64,000 nucleotides of DNA, from NCBI GenBank assembly GCA_025642075.2, contig JAODUO010001756.1, forward strand, positions 1 to 64,000, in the 5' to 3' direction. The notes beneath the pieces were generated by a model. It was given only the letters and a program-made list of their open reading frames with translations, was not told the origin of the DNA and did not search any database. The stretch comes from Ridgeia piscesae (Eukaryota; Annelida; Polychaeta; Sabellida; Siboglinidae). The position numbers and the translations under genes were made by a program. Each line of letters starts with the position of its first letter. Within the stretch, counting starts at the first letter, position 1. Shown here in pieces: positions 26,280-37,119 of this stretch.

Positions 26280-26965
26280 GTGATCTGCAGACATGCTCCA
26301 CCAGGAGTTGACGGACGCCTCTATTGTGCATCTGTACAAGAGAAAGCACAATCGTCAAGCATGCGACAATGAACGTTGGGTCTTCTGGTTGTCTATCGCT
26401 GGAAAGACCCGTCTCTTCTGATTTGGAGCATGGTTGCCGTCTTCCATGCAGCCACTGTGGCATCAAAGCAAGCATTGTTAAAGTTGACATGACATGTCCA
26501 ATTTGCTAACGTCAGAAAAAGTCAGGAAGAGTACCAGGGTTTCCATACCAACGATACCAGACCAAGGTCTTTGACACATAATCCATGGTATACTCTATAA
26601 AACAATTACACAGTTAGGTCGTCCTGACTAGTCACTCGGCGTGGCCACGAGGGCATGTAAGCTCAGGTTTTGGCGAAGCCGATGTCTCCGCTGCTGTTCC
26701 AATTAGCAACAGCGTAAAACAACGGCCATGCTGCCTGCAGCATTCACACTACCACATTGACAGAACGACATTCAACTGGAGAAGCTTTCTAGCCAAGACA
26801 AAGATACTGCAGGACGTTATCCGCGATTTTATCTTTGCTGATGACTGTGCTCTCAACAACGGATCTGTGCAATTGATTTAGAATAACATGAACAGATTAT
26901 CCAACATTTAACAACTTCGGCCTGATAATTAACATGAAGGAATCGAAGTTACAAGTCAGCCTGTC
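26280..26965 (+). pseudogene. Degenerate LINE reverse transcriptase
   Basis: In order and in several frames: LLHQELTDASIVHLYKRKHN, RQACDNER and LSIAGK (RT fingers, normally NHRGISLL.IAGK), GEADVSAAVPISNSVKQ (normally VTNGVKQGC), FNWRSFLAKTK, and VIRDFIFADDCALN with an intact FADD. Deletions and stops break it. It belongs to a LINE family similar to that at 9700-10325. Confidence 0.8.
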
Positions 26966-26999
26966 TCCCCTCTAAGGCTACAACGAAAAGGATAATTGA

Positions 27000-27990
27000 T
27001 CTTCTTTAAATTCGCAAAGATCTTCTATGCATATGTTATATGGTGGATTGTGTGCAGCCTATGTTTATTACAAATGGCCTGCCCGGAAATGACAAATGCT
27101 CCTGCAGGAGTGCAGCTATTCTGTTTCAGTAACAAGGTATGTGTTGAGTTAATTTTGACCAGGGGTGATAATTATATGATTAATAGATTACAATGACAAT
27201 TTTAGTAATATAGTTTCAGTATAGTTTGAGATAGTGTGTTTTTAATGTTTTCATTATATTGCAATTTGGCAAACACTTTGGATGCTTTGAGAGGTCTATG
27301 CGTCGCAATGGTTTTCTGAGATATTATACACAGTTGTTTTTCGACTAACCTCACTTTCGTAGCTAGTCCATATGCATGGATGATTTCAGTTGATCCCCAA
27401 TTTTCATGAATAAACTCAAATATAATGTCATAGAAGTTTCCATTTATTGTCCACCGAGAGGTCAGCATAGACCTGACTTTCAGCATGTGATTTTGACGTA
27501 GAACTGAAAATGTTACATCATAAATGGATTCTACGGACCTAAATAGAGGTATTATACATAATTCTAAAAAGAGGTATTATACACAAAATAATTTTTAGGT
27601 ATACATTTTATATGTTGGATTGTGTGTAGCCTATGCTTATCACAAATGCTATCACAAATGCTAAGCCTGGAAATGTGAGAATTTATATAATATGACCAGC
27701 GCCCATCTTGGATTTATGCAAATTACCAGAGTTGTTCGAAGTTACCGTTTGGGCAGTCAATCTGATTTATTTCTAGGACCCAATGAGCTCAAATCAACCC
27801 AAACGTTCAAAGGATAGAACATTTATAAGTACACTAACACACGTTCTTAAATGTATCACTATGCGATAAACTTTAGGTGCGTTGAGACGTCTATTCCTCT
27901 CAACGGATTTTTCTGAAATCTTAACACAATTGTTTTCTCACCCAACCTCATCTTTTTCTCACCATACCTCATCCGGTATGCGTGATTAAT
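27000..27990. repeat. Diverged tandem repeat pair of about 0.6 kb units
   Basis: 27030-27110 and 27603-27670 share TGGATTGTGTG-AGCCTATG and flanks. 27270-27370 and 27870-27960 share a second block (TTGAGA-GTCTAT...TTTTCTGA...ACA-TTGTTTT). The unit is therefore duplicated with strong divergence. No protein is supported. Confidence 0.6.
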
Positions 27991-28009
27991 TTAATCACGA
28001 TTTGATATT

Positions 28010-28011
<2 letters not shown>

Positions 28012-28090
<79 letters not shown>
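28012..28090. repeat. (AT)n microsatellite
   Basis: About 78 bp of TA. Confidence 0.97.
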
Positions 28091-28091
<1 letters not shown>

Positions 28092-28186
28092 GGATTTTCC
28101 TCTAAATTATCTTTACATAAGTTGTTTTCTCACCCAACCTCATCTTTTTCTCACCATACCTCATCCGGTATGCGTTAATCATCTAT

Positions 28187-28188
<2 letters not shown>

Positions 28189-28239
<51 letters not shown>

Positions 28240-28246
28240 TTGGTCA

Positions 28247-28312
<66 letters not shown>
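28189..28312. repeat. Two (AT)n tracts around GGTCACC
   Basis: Two long TA runs flank TTTATTTGGTCACCAA. The second is followed by TTGTGGTGAC, which partly mirrors this spacer. Confidence 0.95.
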
Positions 28313-28314
<2 letters not shown>

Positions 28315-28412
28315 GGTGACAATGAATTGAAATTAACACATACCGGATGAGGTATGGTAGAAAAAATGAGTGGTGAAATAACAATTGTTTAAGATTTAGA
28401 AAAATCCTTTAT

Positions 28413-28545
<133 letters not shown>

Positions 28546-28606
28546 TTCCCGAAACGTTAGTTTTTGGTTGTTTTGGTTTGGTTAGAAACTGAAACGTAGA
28601 TCTACG

Positions 28607-29151
28607 TTAAAGGGATACTCCAGTCAGTGAGAGGTTCACAGTATTAACTTACATATGAATACTATATTGGTTGTGCTTAGTAACTGTGCACAAGGATCGT
28701 TAAAAAACAATTAGTTGTAGTTTAAAGGTATCAAAAACATGCTATCTTAGATTTAGGGCGCTGCCATCTTGAAACATATGCGCCAGTGACGTAAGCCAAA
28801 TCGTTTATGTCACTGGCGTATTGTTGAAAAAGGCAAGGTTTTGCGGAATCTTCGATAATAATTGTGATTGTGACGTAAGCAATCCGCGACGTACTGGATA
28901 CATCAAATACCATTGGACAGACATAGGATGTTCGAACGTGCATGCGCCAGTGACGTAAGCGGTTTATGTCACTGGCGCATAAGTCTCAAGATGGCACCGC
29001 CCTGAATCCAATATGGAGTGTTTCTGGTACAATTATACTATAATTAATTGTTTATTAAATATCGTTATGCACAATTACTATGCACAACCAATATATTATA
29101 CAGATGTAAGTAAATTGTGTGAATCTCTCACTGACTGGAGTATCCCTTTAA
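28607..29151. mobile_element. Inverted-repeat element flanked by TTAA (MITE, piggyBac-like ends)
   Basis: The ends are exact inverted copies beginning TTAAAGGGATACTCCAGTCA. The TTAA at each end fits a TTAA target-site duplication. The element is about 545 bp with no coding capacity. The interior holds two hairpins (28779-28820 and 28942-28980) built on GCGCCAGTGACGTAA, and near-inverted GGGCG-CTGCCATCTTG segments. Assignment to piggyBac rests only on TTAA. Confidence 0.85.
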
Positions 29152-29302
29152 AAACGAGTAAAATGACGTAAGAAAAACGATCGCATGTAAACGTTAAACC
29201 AACGTTTCTGCTAGCGTTACATTAACGTTAGATTAACATTGGCATGCTATCTGGGGATGCTGCTCAGGTTCAGCCAGCCAACAGCCATAGCTGTTGGCTG
29301 GC

Positions 29303-29853
29303 TGAGTCTAGAGTAGAGAGAGGCAAAGCGCACCCCCTCGGGGAAAACCGCACCCCCACCTATATCGTAAGATTTATGTTTTAGCGGCCCTTTCTACCGT
29401 TTTGTGGAAGCACTATGCCACCAAAACCATCTTGGTGGCAATTATTTCAGGAAACACGGAAATCGAAGTAAGCTACACAAATTAGCAGTTTTCGTCCATA
29501 TTATTATTATAAAAAATGAACAGATTTCGGCGTACTTAGCGAATATACACGGTAAGTAACCAATTATGCAAATTAGCTACATGAAAGTATAGTATCGTAT
29601 ACTAGTATAGTATAGAATCGTATACTAGTCAATATGAAATAAACTATTTGTCAAATTTCGCGGGCGCTAATTAAAAGTAATATTGTCGCTGATATGACGC
29701 AGCTGCGTTTCTGCAGTTATGATGATGTTTAGATAACATATAGTACATGTAGCTGTGTTAACCATTTCTTCCTAGGACGAAAATAAATAGGTCAAAACAT
29801 GTTTGCCTCAAAAGGGGTGCGCTTTGCCCCTCTCTACTCTAGTAGTCCAGGCA
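29303..29853. mobile_element. Second inverted-repeat element (MITE)
   Basis: The left end (29305-29340) CTAGAGTAGAGAG-GGCAAAGCGCACCCC is mirrored at 29812-29848. It is about 550 bp and non-coding. The superfamily is unknown. Confidence 0.75.
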
Positions 29854-30123
29854 TGAAGCCCGGGAGATGTCATTTTCGTTGCCATAGACCTATAGCACAT
29901 ATTGTCTTGATGATAGTAGAAATTAACTAACAGTAACGCAATTATGCACAGCGATCGTATATGGTAGTGTAGGACATACGTAGAGGGTAATTTATGTGGG
30001 GAATTCTGTGAAGTTATATTGTACAATGTCTATTTATAAACAAGCAATTATTTATATGTAGGTGGCGCTCAACTGTAAGGAATGATGGAATCATCCACTC
30101 ACCATTAGCCTATGGGAGAAATG

Positions 30124-30170
30124 CACGCACAAAGTATTTACCTAATGATTAGGTAAATACTCTGTGCGTG
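30124..30170. repeat. 47-bp near-perfect palindrome
   Basis: Arms CACGCACAAAGTATTTACCT and its complement pair over 23 bp with one mismatch around a single central base. It lies about 490 bp upstream of the REC114 start codon. Confidence 0.95.
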
Positions 30171-30661
30171 AATCCCGTGATGTATTTGAAATGAGTTTAT
30201 TCCCTCTTTAGGAGGCTTAAGAGGTGTGTCGTTGGCCACTTTTAAATTGTATCATTTTATAATTATTTGGGGGGATTTTTGGACTAGTCTTCGAGGGCCA
30301 TTGGGCTTGACTTTTTACCTGGCAATACTGGTGTTGCAACCGCATGCCCATGTGGCATGTCCATGGTCATGCTGCGGTAATCGAGACTACCTTGAGCCTT
30401 GACGCGACAAGTTGTCATCTGTTCATTCAACAGACAATGAGTGTGATATGGTAAATATTGTGCGATTACCATTAGTGATTAGGTAATATTAATTAGGCAG
30501 CATTCTGTGTTGTTTTCCTTAGCAAATTATTACTGTTACTTAAAGTGTTTAATTTATGTGTGCCTATTTGTTTTACACGTATAACTCAATACGCATCGCG
30601 TTTTTCGGGTAGGGCGAAATTAGGGGATATTCAATATTGCTGTCTGCTACCATAGCTTAGA

Positions 30662-30769
30662 ATGGCGGCTTGTGACTGGAAAATAGAGAAATACGCACGT
30701 TTTGTCGGCAGTAGACACACAACTTCGGAGGACGCAGACTCGACCACGAAGGATGATGCACAGTGGCAA
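30662..30769 (+). CDS. REC114: REC114 exon 1
   Basis: 36 codons from ATG (MAACDWKIEKYARFV) to WQ, then donor GTGAGT. The W-x-[IL]-x-[KR]-Y-x-R-F pattern matches the start of the REC114 PH-like domain. Confidence 0.85.
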
Positions 30770-33700
30770 GTGAGTTAGGAATGTAATCAGTTATAATAAA
30801 TATAAACACACGCTAATAAATTAATTTGGCTATGCCATGGGCATGGCCCGCCACATGCGGGGCTATCCTACTCATCGAACAGGCTATACTATGCCTGTAT
30901 TATATTCACGCCATGATAAATGATTGTTTTTATTTATGTGTAATTTAAATAAAATATTTTCGCTATGTTGTTTCATGCGGGTGGGAATAACGACGGTGAT
31001 AACTTGTTAAACAGTTTGTATATGTATAAATTGATTTAAAACGTCGTGTATAGGTGTTTAGTATAGTTTTCTGTAGACTTGGCTGACTAGTCTAAGCCTT
31101 CTGTCTGTTATATTAAATACTATTTTATATTTACTTCAATGACTTAATAATAGTTTTCTCATATAATTTCCAATTAAGTTTGTCAAAAATCTAATTTACC
31201 TAATATCCAAAACAATAATTAATATACTATGCTAGCATCCTTGTTTATCATTTTGCTTTCGTTCAGTAACTACTAGTCAGTTATTTAGCTCTCAAGAAAG
31301 TTTTTGTTTTCTCCGTAAGAATACTAGACCTTGAAGAGAACTGGCATAGAAGAAAAATTTAAGAGGGCATTAACATATGCAGGGGGAAGCTGTCACTGAA
31401 CAGAAACATTGGCCAGGAACTCCTGTTGGTTATGCTCCAGCTTGTGTCACATGATATATGTCATGTGACATGACAGGAGAATCCAGTCAGCTGTAGAAGG
31501 CTGTGAGACGCAGCCAAAATATACGGAGAAAACAACAACGTTTCTTGAGAGGTAAATAATTTAGTAAATAATATGAACCAAGAAACCATATCACTACATT
31601 TGAAAACTACATACTACATTAAAATCCTCAGCATTTTGTGAACTCAACCTTATTAATTTTGTCTAGATTATCATACAATTACCAAATAACAAATCTTTTC
31701 CTTTATCTTATATTTTGATTCATGTTATAAAATTGATATAGGTTTTTATATTAGTTACTGGCTTAAAAGAATTGATTATGCACAATTGTATTACAAATTA
31801 TGCATGTGTATGTTTACATTATTTGTGAACATTCACATATGCTTATTTATTATATTGATTGTATTTGCTGTATTAGTAGTACTCTCTGGGATCTCAAAGA
31901 GATTTCTTTTTCTTATAAACTTATTTAATAGTACTAAGTCAACTTCTATTGTGCCTAAATCCTTGGAAACCAAGCTCAGAGGCATATCAGTACACAAGGA
32001 TGAATCATTCTCAGAGTCATTAAACAATACCAGTTGTCAACAGATTGACTGAAAAGTTCAATGGTGTGAACTAACGGCTGATTGTAGGTCCAGCCATTGA
32101 GCTTAGCAAATTACCATATGTAATTACCAATTTAATCAATTCATTTGGCCAGCTAACCAAGCGTTAGCATGAGAGTTCATTAAAATAACAGACCAAAGAA
32201 CCAGATTTGCTGTGGACTACTGAATACCAATAAAAAAATTATGATTCCCACATTTATACTACCATATTTAGAAGGGAATATGGTTGATATTCGGATGTAA
32301 CGATATGAGTTCATGGTTCATGTTATTTAATAAATTTACCTCACAATAAACTTTTTTCCATATATTTTGATTTCATCTCGCAGCCTCCTTCAGTGAACTG
32401 ATTGTCACTGATAGGGGTTGGCGACACAATAGGTGTTCTTTAACTCACATGCTTAGTGTTCTCTCTGTTTGCCCTATATGTACTGGTTGTTTGCAGTGTC
32501 AGACATTGGATGTTATAGACCATCCCACACTTTGCAGCCTGGTCTGTTTTGTCTTTAGGGTGCACCAGCAGGGACTTAGGGTGTTGATAGGTTTGTGGTA
32601 CACTGGCATGTCACAGCACTTGAAAATCCTTGCCAATGATCTTATCTTCCTCTTCATTGCCAAATGTTGTATCATTTGGACATGTCCTAACTACTGACAG
32701 TTGATGTGTTCTAACGGGTGCTTTGCCTCCCAGTTCAAATACTCGTTTGTGTGCAGGCCATTAACATACCCAGGGGAAGTCGTCAATAAATAAAGACAGG
32801 CCCGGAACTCCTGTATGACACAACTGTGAAATAATTCAGTCCGCTGAAGTAAGCTGCAAAATGCAGCCAAATATATGGAAAACAGAAACAGATTTCTTGA
32901 GGTAGATTTACTAATTAATGTTGTTTTTATTCCATTTTCAGTTCTATTCAAATTTGCCATCACAAGATATAACCCTGTCTGTTGCTGGGGATAGTCACCT
33001 GATCCTGACAGTCGGGGATCACATTCATGTAAGTGCTACAGAAGTAAGCAAAACATTACTTATTCCAAAATGAATGTCTAAGAAGCCATATAAACAAAAA
33101 AATTCCACTGCACGGAAAAGATATTTCAGGCGACGTTAGGCTATGACGATAAATTATAATGATATTATAATTTATGTATTGTTATAATTAACAAATTTAA
33201 CGTGTCTGAAATTAGTGATTTATTATAATTATAGATTACCAAACATTTATCTGGTGTTGTTATTTGATATTTATAGTAAGTGTAATGTTTTTTTCTAGGA
33301 GAACCACTCTCTGTGGAACGCAAGCTCATGGATGAAGGGGATCAGCAAGGGAGATAGTATGCTGTTTGTCTACAAAGTCAAGGTGTGGTCTAATGTCTGT
33401 TCAAATTATTTGACAGTCACAAGAACTACATGTTGGTTAAATACTTTAAGAACACAAGTTTGCATGCTAACAAAGCCACCCATCGCCAATGTATGCATGC
33501 ATTTCAAATATTGAATATAACACATGATTGTACATGATGGCATTTGTGAAGCAATAATGTCTTTAGTCATTTGGGCCAAAGATGCATCAGACTTAAGGCA
33601 TCATTCTGTATCCACCATGAGCCATATGACTTTCACCCCCATATCAGAAACTGTTCATGATCAAATTTTCAGATTTTGTATAGACATATCTTTGGGTATT

Positions 33701-35875
33701 ACCACTATTCATGTGGAATGTTATTAGATTTAGTTATTCTGAAGACTTCACAGGGTTCTCAAGAGCCCAAAATGCACATTTTCAGTGTAATGTCATAGTA
33801 CACAAGAAAATTAAAATTGTGTCTGAAAATTTCTAAGGACATCTCAAAGCCTCCGAAAAAGTTACATATTCACATTTGCCTGGACAGGCTGGGAGACAAT
33901 ATATGTGGTCCAGATTGACCCCACCTCCCGAACCTTGGAGGCTAGAGGGTCTGCCAGAACCCGTAGCTATTTGGTAATTGACAGTAGCTATATATTGGAC
34001 ACTGCTCCACCACAGCACTGTGAAGGTTGGGTGACCTGCCTGGAAAGCAGATATTCCATCTCTGGCAAGCCAGTGGCAGCTGCTTATTTCAGCAACCTTG
34101 TTAAACTGGACAGTTGCTGCTTCTCTTAAAGGAAATAAAACATATATTCCTTGAATCCATTTTTTTATATTTGTAATGTGTATGTCCTTGTATGGATTAT
34201 CTACCATGGGCTGCAGTCGATATAATTACTCTGAAAGCAAGCTGAAGGCAACAGCAAACCTGAAGCTAGGCCATGCCCACGCTTCTGCAAAACATCCAAC
34301 TTCAGTTTTTTACAAAATTATATTCTTGTGGGACCATAAAATTAATATTTCTCCCTGTGATGACTAGTGTTTGTATTACATCGGAATATCGCACACTAAT
34401 TTATTCTGATGCTCAATTTGACCTAAAAGCTATCATTGTACATGTGTTCTGAATGCGTAGAAAGGGTCCACCTGATGTTAGTGTGTCTTCTCTGACTCAA
34501 AGATACCACTTGGTAGAGCTGACATGATTTGTGACAATACTGAATACTGCAGTTCACTGATGTGTGTGGTCCAATTAGTTCTGGTGGCTCTGACGTTCAC
34601 TCACTAACATAAATATGTCTGTTTCCACCTATGCAGAATGAAAGTAGAAGGTTCCGCGTGAAATTTTCTGCATCAATCTCCAACTCAGGCATTGAGCAGT
34701 GCATTCAGTGCGTGGCACATCTGCAGCGCCACTTCCATGTGAAGAAGATGAACCTAGATGGCAGCACTGACAATTCAGAGCAGGTGCAGAATCTTATATT
34801 AGTGTTACAAAAACAGAACGATAAAGTTCTTTACCAGTTCAGCATGTCTGCGAAATGTAACCACTCAGATAATCCGAGAGTGCACTGCACTGTTTGTCAT
34901 TTACCTTTCTGCTCTTACGTTGTCATTTTCCAACCAGTTCCTCATGTCATGCTCCTATCTTTTCCTTGCCCCTCCCTTCCCATTTACTTCAAGGATTGCT
35001 TTCTCTAAGGAATCAACTCTTGATGTGGCCAAAATAACTTATAATATAACTATTATACAGGCTGAACAGAATGTATTGATAGGAAATTATTAAACTGGTT
35101 AAAATATGGCTTATGCATGGCCTGTAGCACAATCAAGATTAATTTATCTTTCATATAACACCTCTAGCTTTGGTAAACTCTGTTTGTTGCAGGATATCAA
35201 TGGTGTGTTTAGAGGATCATCTGAACCTACAGAGACACTGAGTGGTACTGTTACCATCAGCAAACTGGCTCAGGTATGTAGTGTCACATAAAGAAGTACA
35301 GAGCTACTAGAACTAGTCAGGTGCAGTGTCACATACAGAAGTAGACAGCTACTAGAACTTAACATTTTCATAAAATATGTCAATGTAATTAATTGGGTCT
35401 AATTTAGGCCTGTCAAATACGCAATAACCATCATCGATGTCTGTGTGATTTAGCACCAAGAATGGGCTTAGTATTTACATATCTGATATCCAATAAGAAC
35501 TTGGGCTTATTTATTTTGTTATCAAGTTGACAATTTTATTTAGCTCAATGACAGTATATTAATTATTCAATCAACATGCTTTTTACTTTGTACCCATTGC
35601 CAATATATTGAAAGCTAACTTGTTATCCAAAAATTATTACTGGAGGTGTTTCAACTTGCATATTATATTATATTGCAAACAGTTGTCTTGCTTGTTGCCA
35701 GGTGATGTCTGGGCGTGTGAAGACAATGCTGCCAGATGCTTACAGGAACACAAACATCTCCAGGGAAGACCTTGGCCCCTTTATCCATCTGTGCCTTAGT
35801 GATAGCAGCTTCCCTGCTTTCGTGGCAGACGTAGAGAGGGAGCTCGCCAGCATCATACAGGAAGATCCCCAGTGA
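30662..35875 (+). CDS. REC114: REC114-like meiotic recombination protein (six exons, complete)
   Basis: Exons 30662-30769, 32942-33028, 33299-33382, 34637-34783, 35193-35273 and 35702-35875 join in phase 0 at every junction and encode 226 residues. REC114 acts with MEI4 and IHO1/Mer2-type partners to start meiotic DNA double-strand breaks by the SPO11 complex. The N-terminal two-thirds matches the REC114 PH-like fold: WKIEKYARFV at the start, LSVAGDSHLILTVGDH, then RRFRVKFS and CIQCVAHLQRH. A variable Ser/Thr linker follows. The C-terminal helix LGPFIHLCLSDSSFPAFVAD matches the most conserved family motif, the region that binds MEI4. Length is slightly below vertebrate REC114 (about 260). The ATG at 30662 gives a start like the family and lies directly before the PH fold. 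Identification is by motif recall, not by a search. Confidence 0.88.
31289..31551. mobile_element. MITE in REC114 intron 1 (copy 1)
   Basis: Ends CTCTCAAGAAAG...TTTTCTCCGTA and their complement at 31523-31551. It is about 263 bp and non-coding, with an internal palindrome around TGTCACATGATATATGTCAT. Confidence 0.75.
32345..32902. mobile_element. Related MITE in REC114 intron 1 (copy 2)
   Basis: The right part (32757-32902) matches the right part of the copy at 31.3 kb: AACTCCTGT, CAGCCAAA-ATATAGG-GAAAAC, TTTCTTGAG. Its left arm (about 32359-32401, CCATATATTT...CTTCAGTGAACTG) is the inverted partner of 32835-32880. The right end lies about 40 bp before REC114 exon 2. Confidence 0.65.
32942..33028 (+). 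CDS. REC114: REC114 exon 2
   Basis: Acceptor TTTTCAG, donor GTAAGT. It encodes 29 residues including LSVAGDSHLILTV, a beta-strand block. It starts only about 40 bp after a MITE end. Confidence 0.85.
33299..33382 (+). CDS. REC114: REC114 exon 3
   Basis: Acceptor TTTTTCTAG, donor GTGTGG. It encodes 28 residues with WMKGISKGDSMLFVYKVK, matching 'W.........L.F....K' of the family. Confidence 0.85.
33383..34636 (+). other. REC114: REC114 intron 3
   Basis: No repeat or gene was recognised. Open frames here lack family signatures. Confidence 0.5.
34637..34783 (+). CDS. REC114: REC114 exon 4
   Basis: Acceptor TATGCAG, donor GTGCAG. It encodes 49 residues with RRFRVKFSAS and the helix IEQCIQCVAHLQRHF, the end of the PH-like fold. 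Confidence 0.9.
35193..35273 (+). CDS. REC114: REC114 exon 5
   Basis: Acceptor GTTGCAG, donor GTATGT. It encodes 27 Ser/Thr-rich linker residues ending VTISKLAQ, as in vertebrate REC114 where '(V/I)(S/T)(V/I)..LAQ' precedes the C-terminal domain. Confidence 0.85.
35702..35875 (+). CDS. REC114: REC114 exon 6
   Basis: Acceptor TTGCCAG, stop TGA 35873-35875. It encodes 57 residues containing the conserved C-terminal motif DLGPFIHLCLSD and FPAFVADVERELASI. Confidence 0.92.
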   Translation: MMSGRVKTMLPDAYRNTNISREDLGPFIHLCLSDSSFPAFVADVERELASIIQEDPQ

Positions 35876-37075
35876 AGGGATGATCTAGTTGCAGTTTTGG
35901 GGGTGACCCTCGAGTCTCTGGCCTCCGGTAACCAGACATTGACATGTCACAGAACATGGTGTCATACTGCTGCATTGGCCAAGTGTCTCAAAAATGTCTT
36001 GTGGATGTGGGCAATATGAAAGTCATGTTAGAAAAATGAGCTGGAAACTAGAAAAGGTATTTGCGTAATAAGAAATCTAAATTACATATATGCACATGCA
36101 GTAGATGTTGTCATGGCCTGGTAGGTGAATACTGTTATCTATGTACATCATTAAAAAACAATTCTGCATTTGAAGCGAGCCATTCGTTCAGAAAGGAAGT
36201 TGTGGTTGCCTTGATACACACCCATGATTCCAAAGGAAGTGACATAAAAAGTGAGCAAGGTTCCTGATGACAAGGGAGCAGATTGGAATCACCAGCGAGT
36301 GGTCACTACTTAACTACTTGGCAATGTGTCGACCTAAACATCCTCATTGAATAATTACTGCCAACCAACATTGACAAAGTAATTGTATTGGACACATTTC
36401 AGTATGTATGGCATCAGTAGGTATTAAGTCACAGTTTGTTTTTAGTTCCACAAATACGAGATTTAAAATACCTCATTTGCAAAAAAGTTGTTTTTAAAGA
36501 AAAAGCACTTTTGAGAAACATAAATTTTGACTCGTATTGACATTTTTTTACTTAATACCATTCCATATATATTGGACATGTCATACATTCTGAAATGTGT
36601 CCAAAATGATTACTCATAAATGCATGCATTCTATTACTTAAACAAATAAACAAGCCAATGAAAGATAAGGTTATAAGTTATGCATTTCTGCATAAATCAC
36701 AAAATTTATGAACCATGACTTGGACGGCCATTGTTGGCACGTCTACACCTATTTATTGAACTTGGCAATTTTTTAGACAATCTGTGTCATACAAGATAGT
36801 TTATTAAATTTCTCAAATGAGAGAACATTGTCGTGGTGTCTAAACAAATATTTTTCAAACTACCTGGTAATTACATAGGCAGTCGCAGACAAATATTCCA
36901 TATATTCACGCTGGTTCTGGCGACAGGTAACAAGGTTACACAATTTAGTCAGTTTAAAATAAATACACATAAATAGTAGATTTTAAATAAATATTGTTAA
37001 ATTAAATATAAATAAACAATATAAATATTGATTTTAAATAAATTATTGTTTCATTACATTTATAAACCTACTAAA
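35876..37075 (+). other. Region downstream of REC114, probable 3' UTR and spacer
   Basis: AATAAA at 36645-36650 is a candidate poly(A) signal. An earlier ATTAAA lies at 36150. No further gene was seen. Confidence 0.4.
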
Positions 37076-37119
37076 ATCATGAAATGGGTATAAACATTAA
37101 AAATATTGGCAGCATATTA

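Larger units (their letters stand above)
27935..28400. repeat. Three copies of a CTCACCCAACCTCATC block separated by (AT)n
   Basis: The block with ACCATACCTCATCCGGTATG occurs at 27935-27985 and again at 28120-28173 in direct orientation, and inverted at 28337-28375. Long (AT)n runs (28012-28090, 28189-28312) separate them. Confidence 0.85.
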
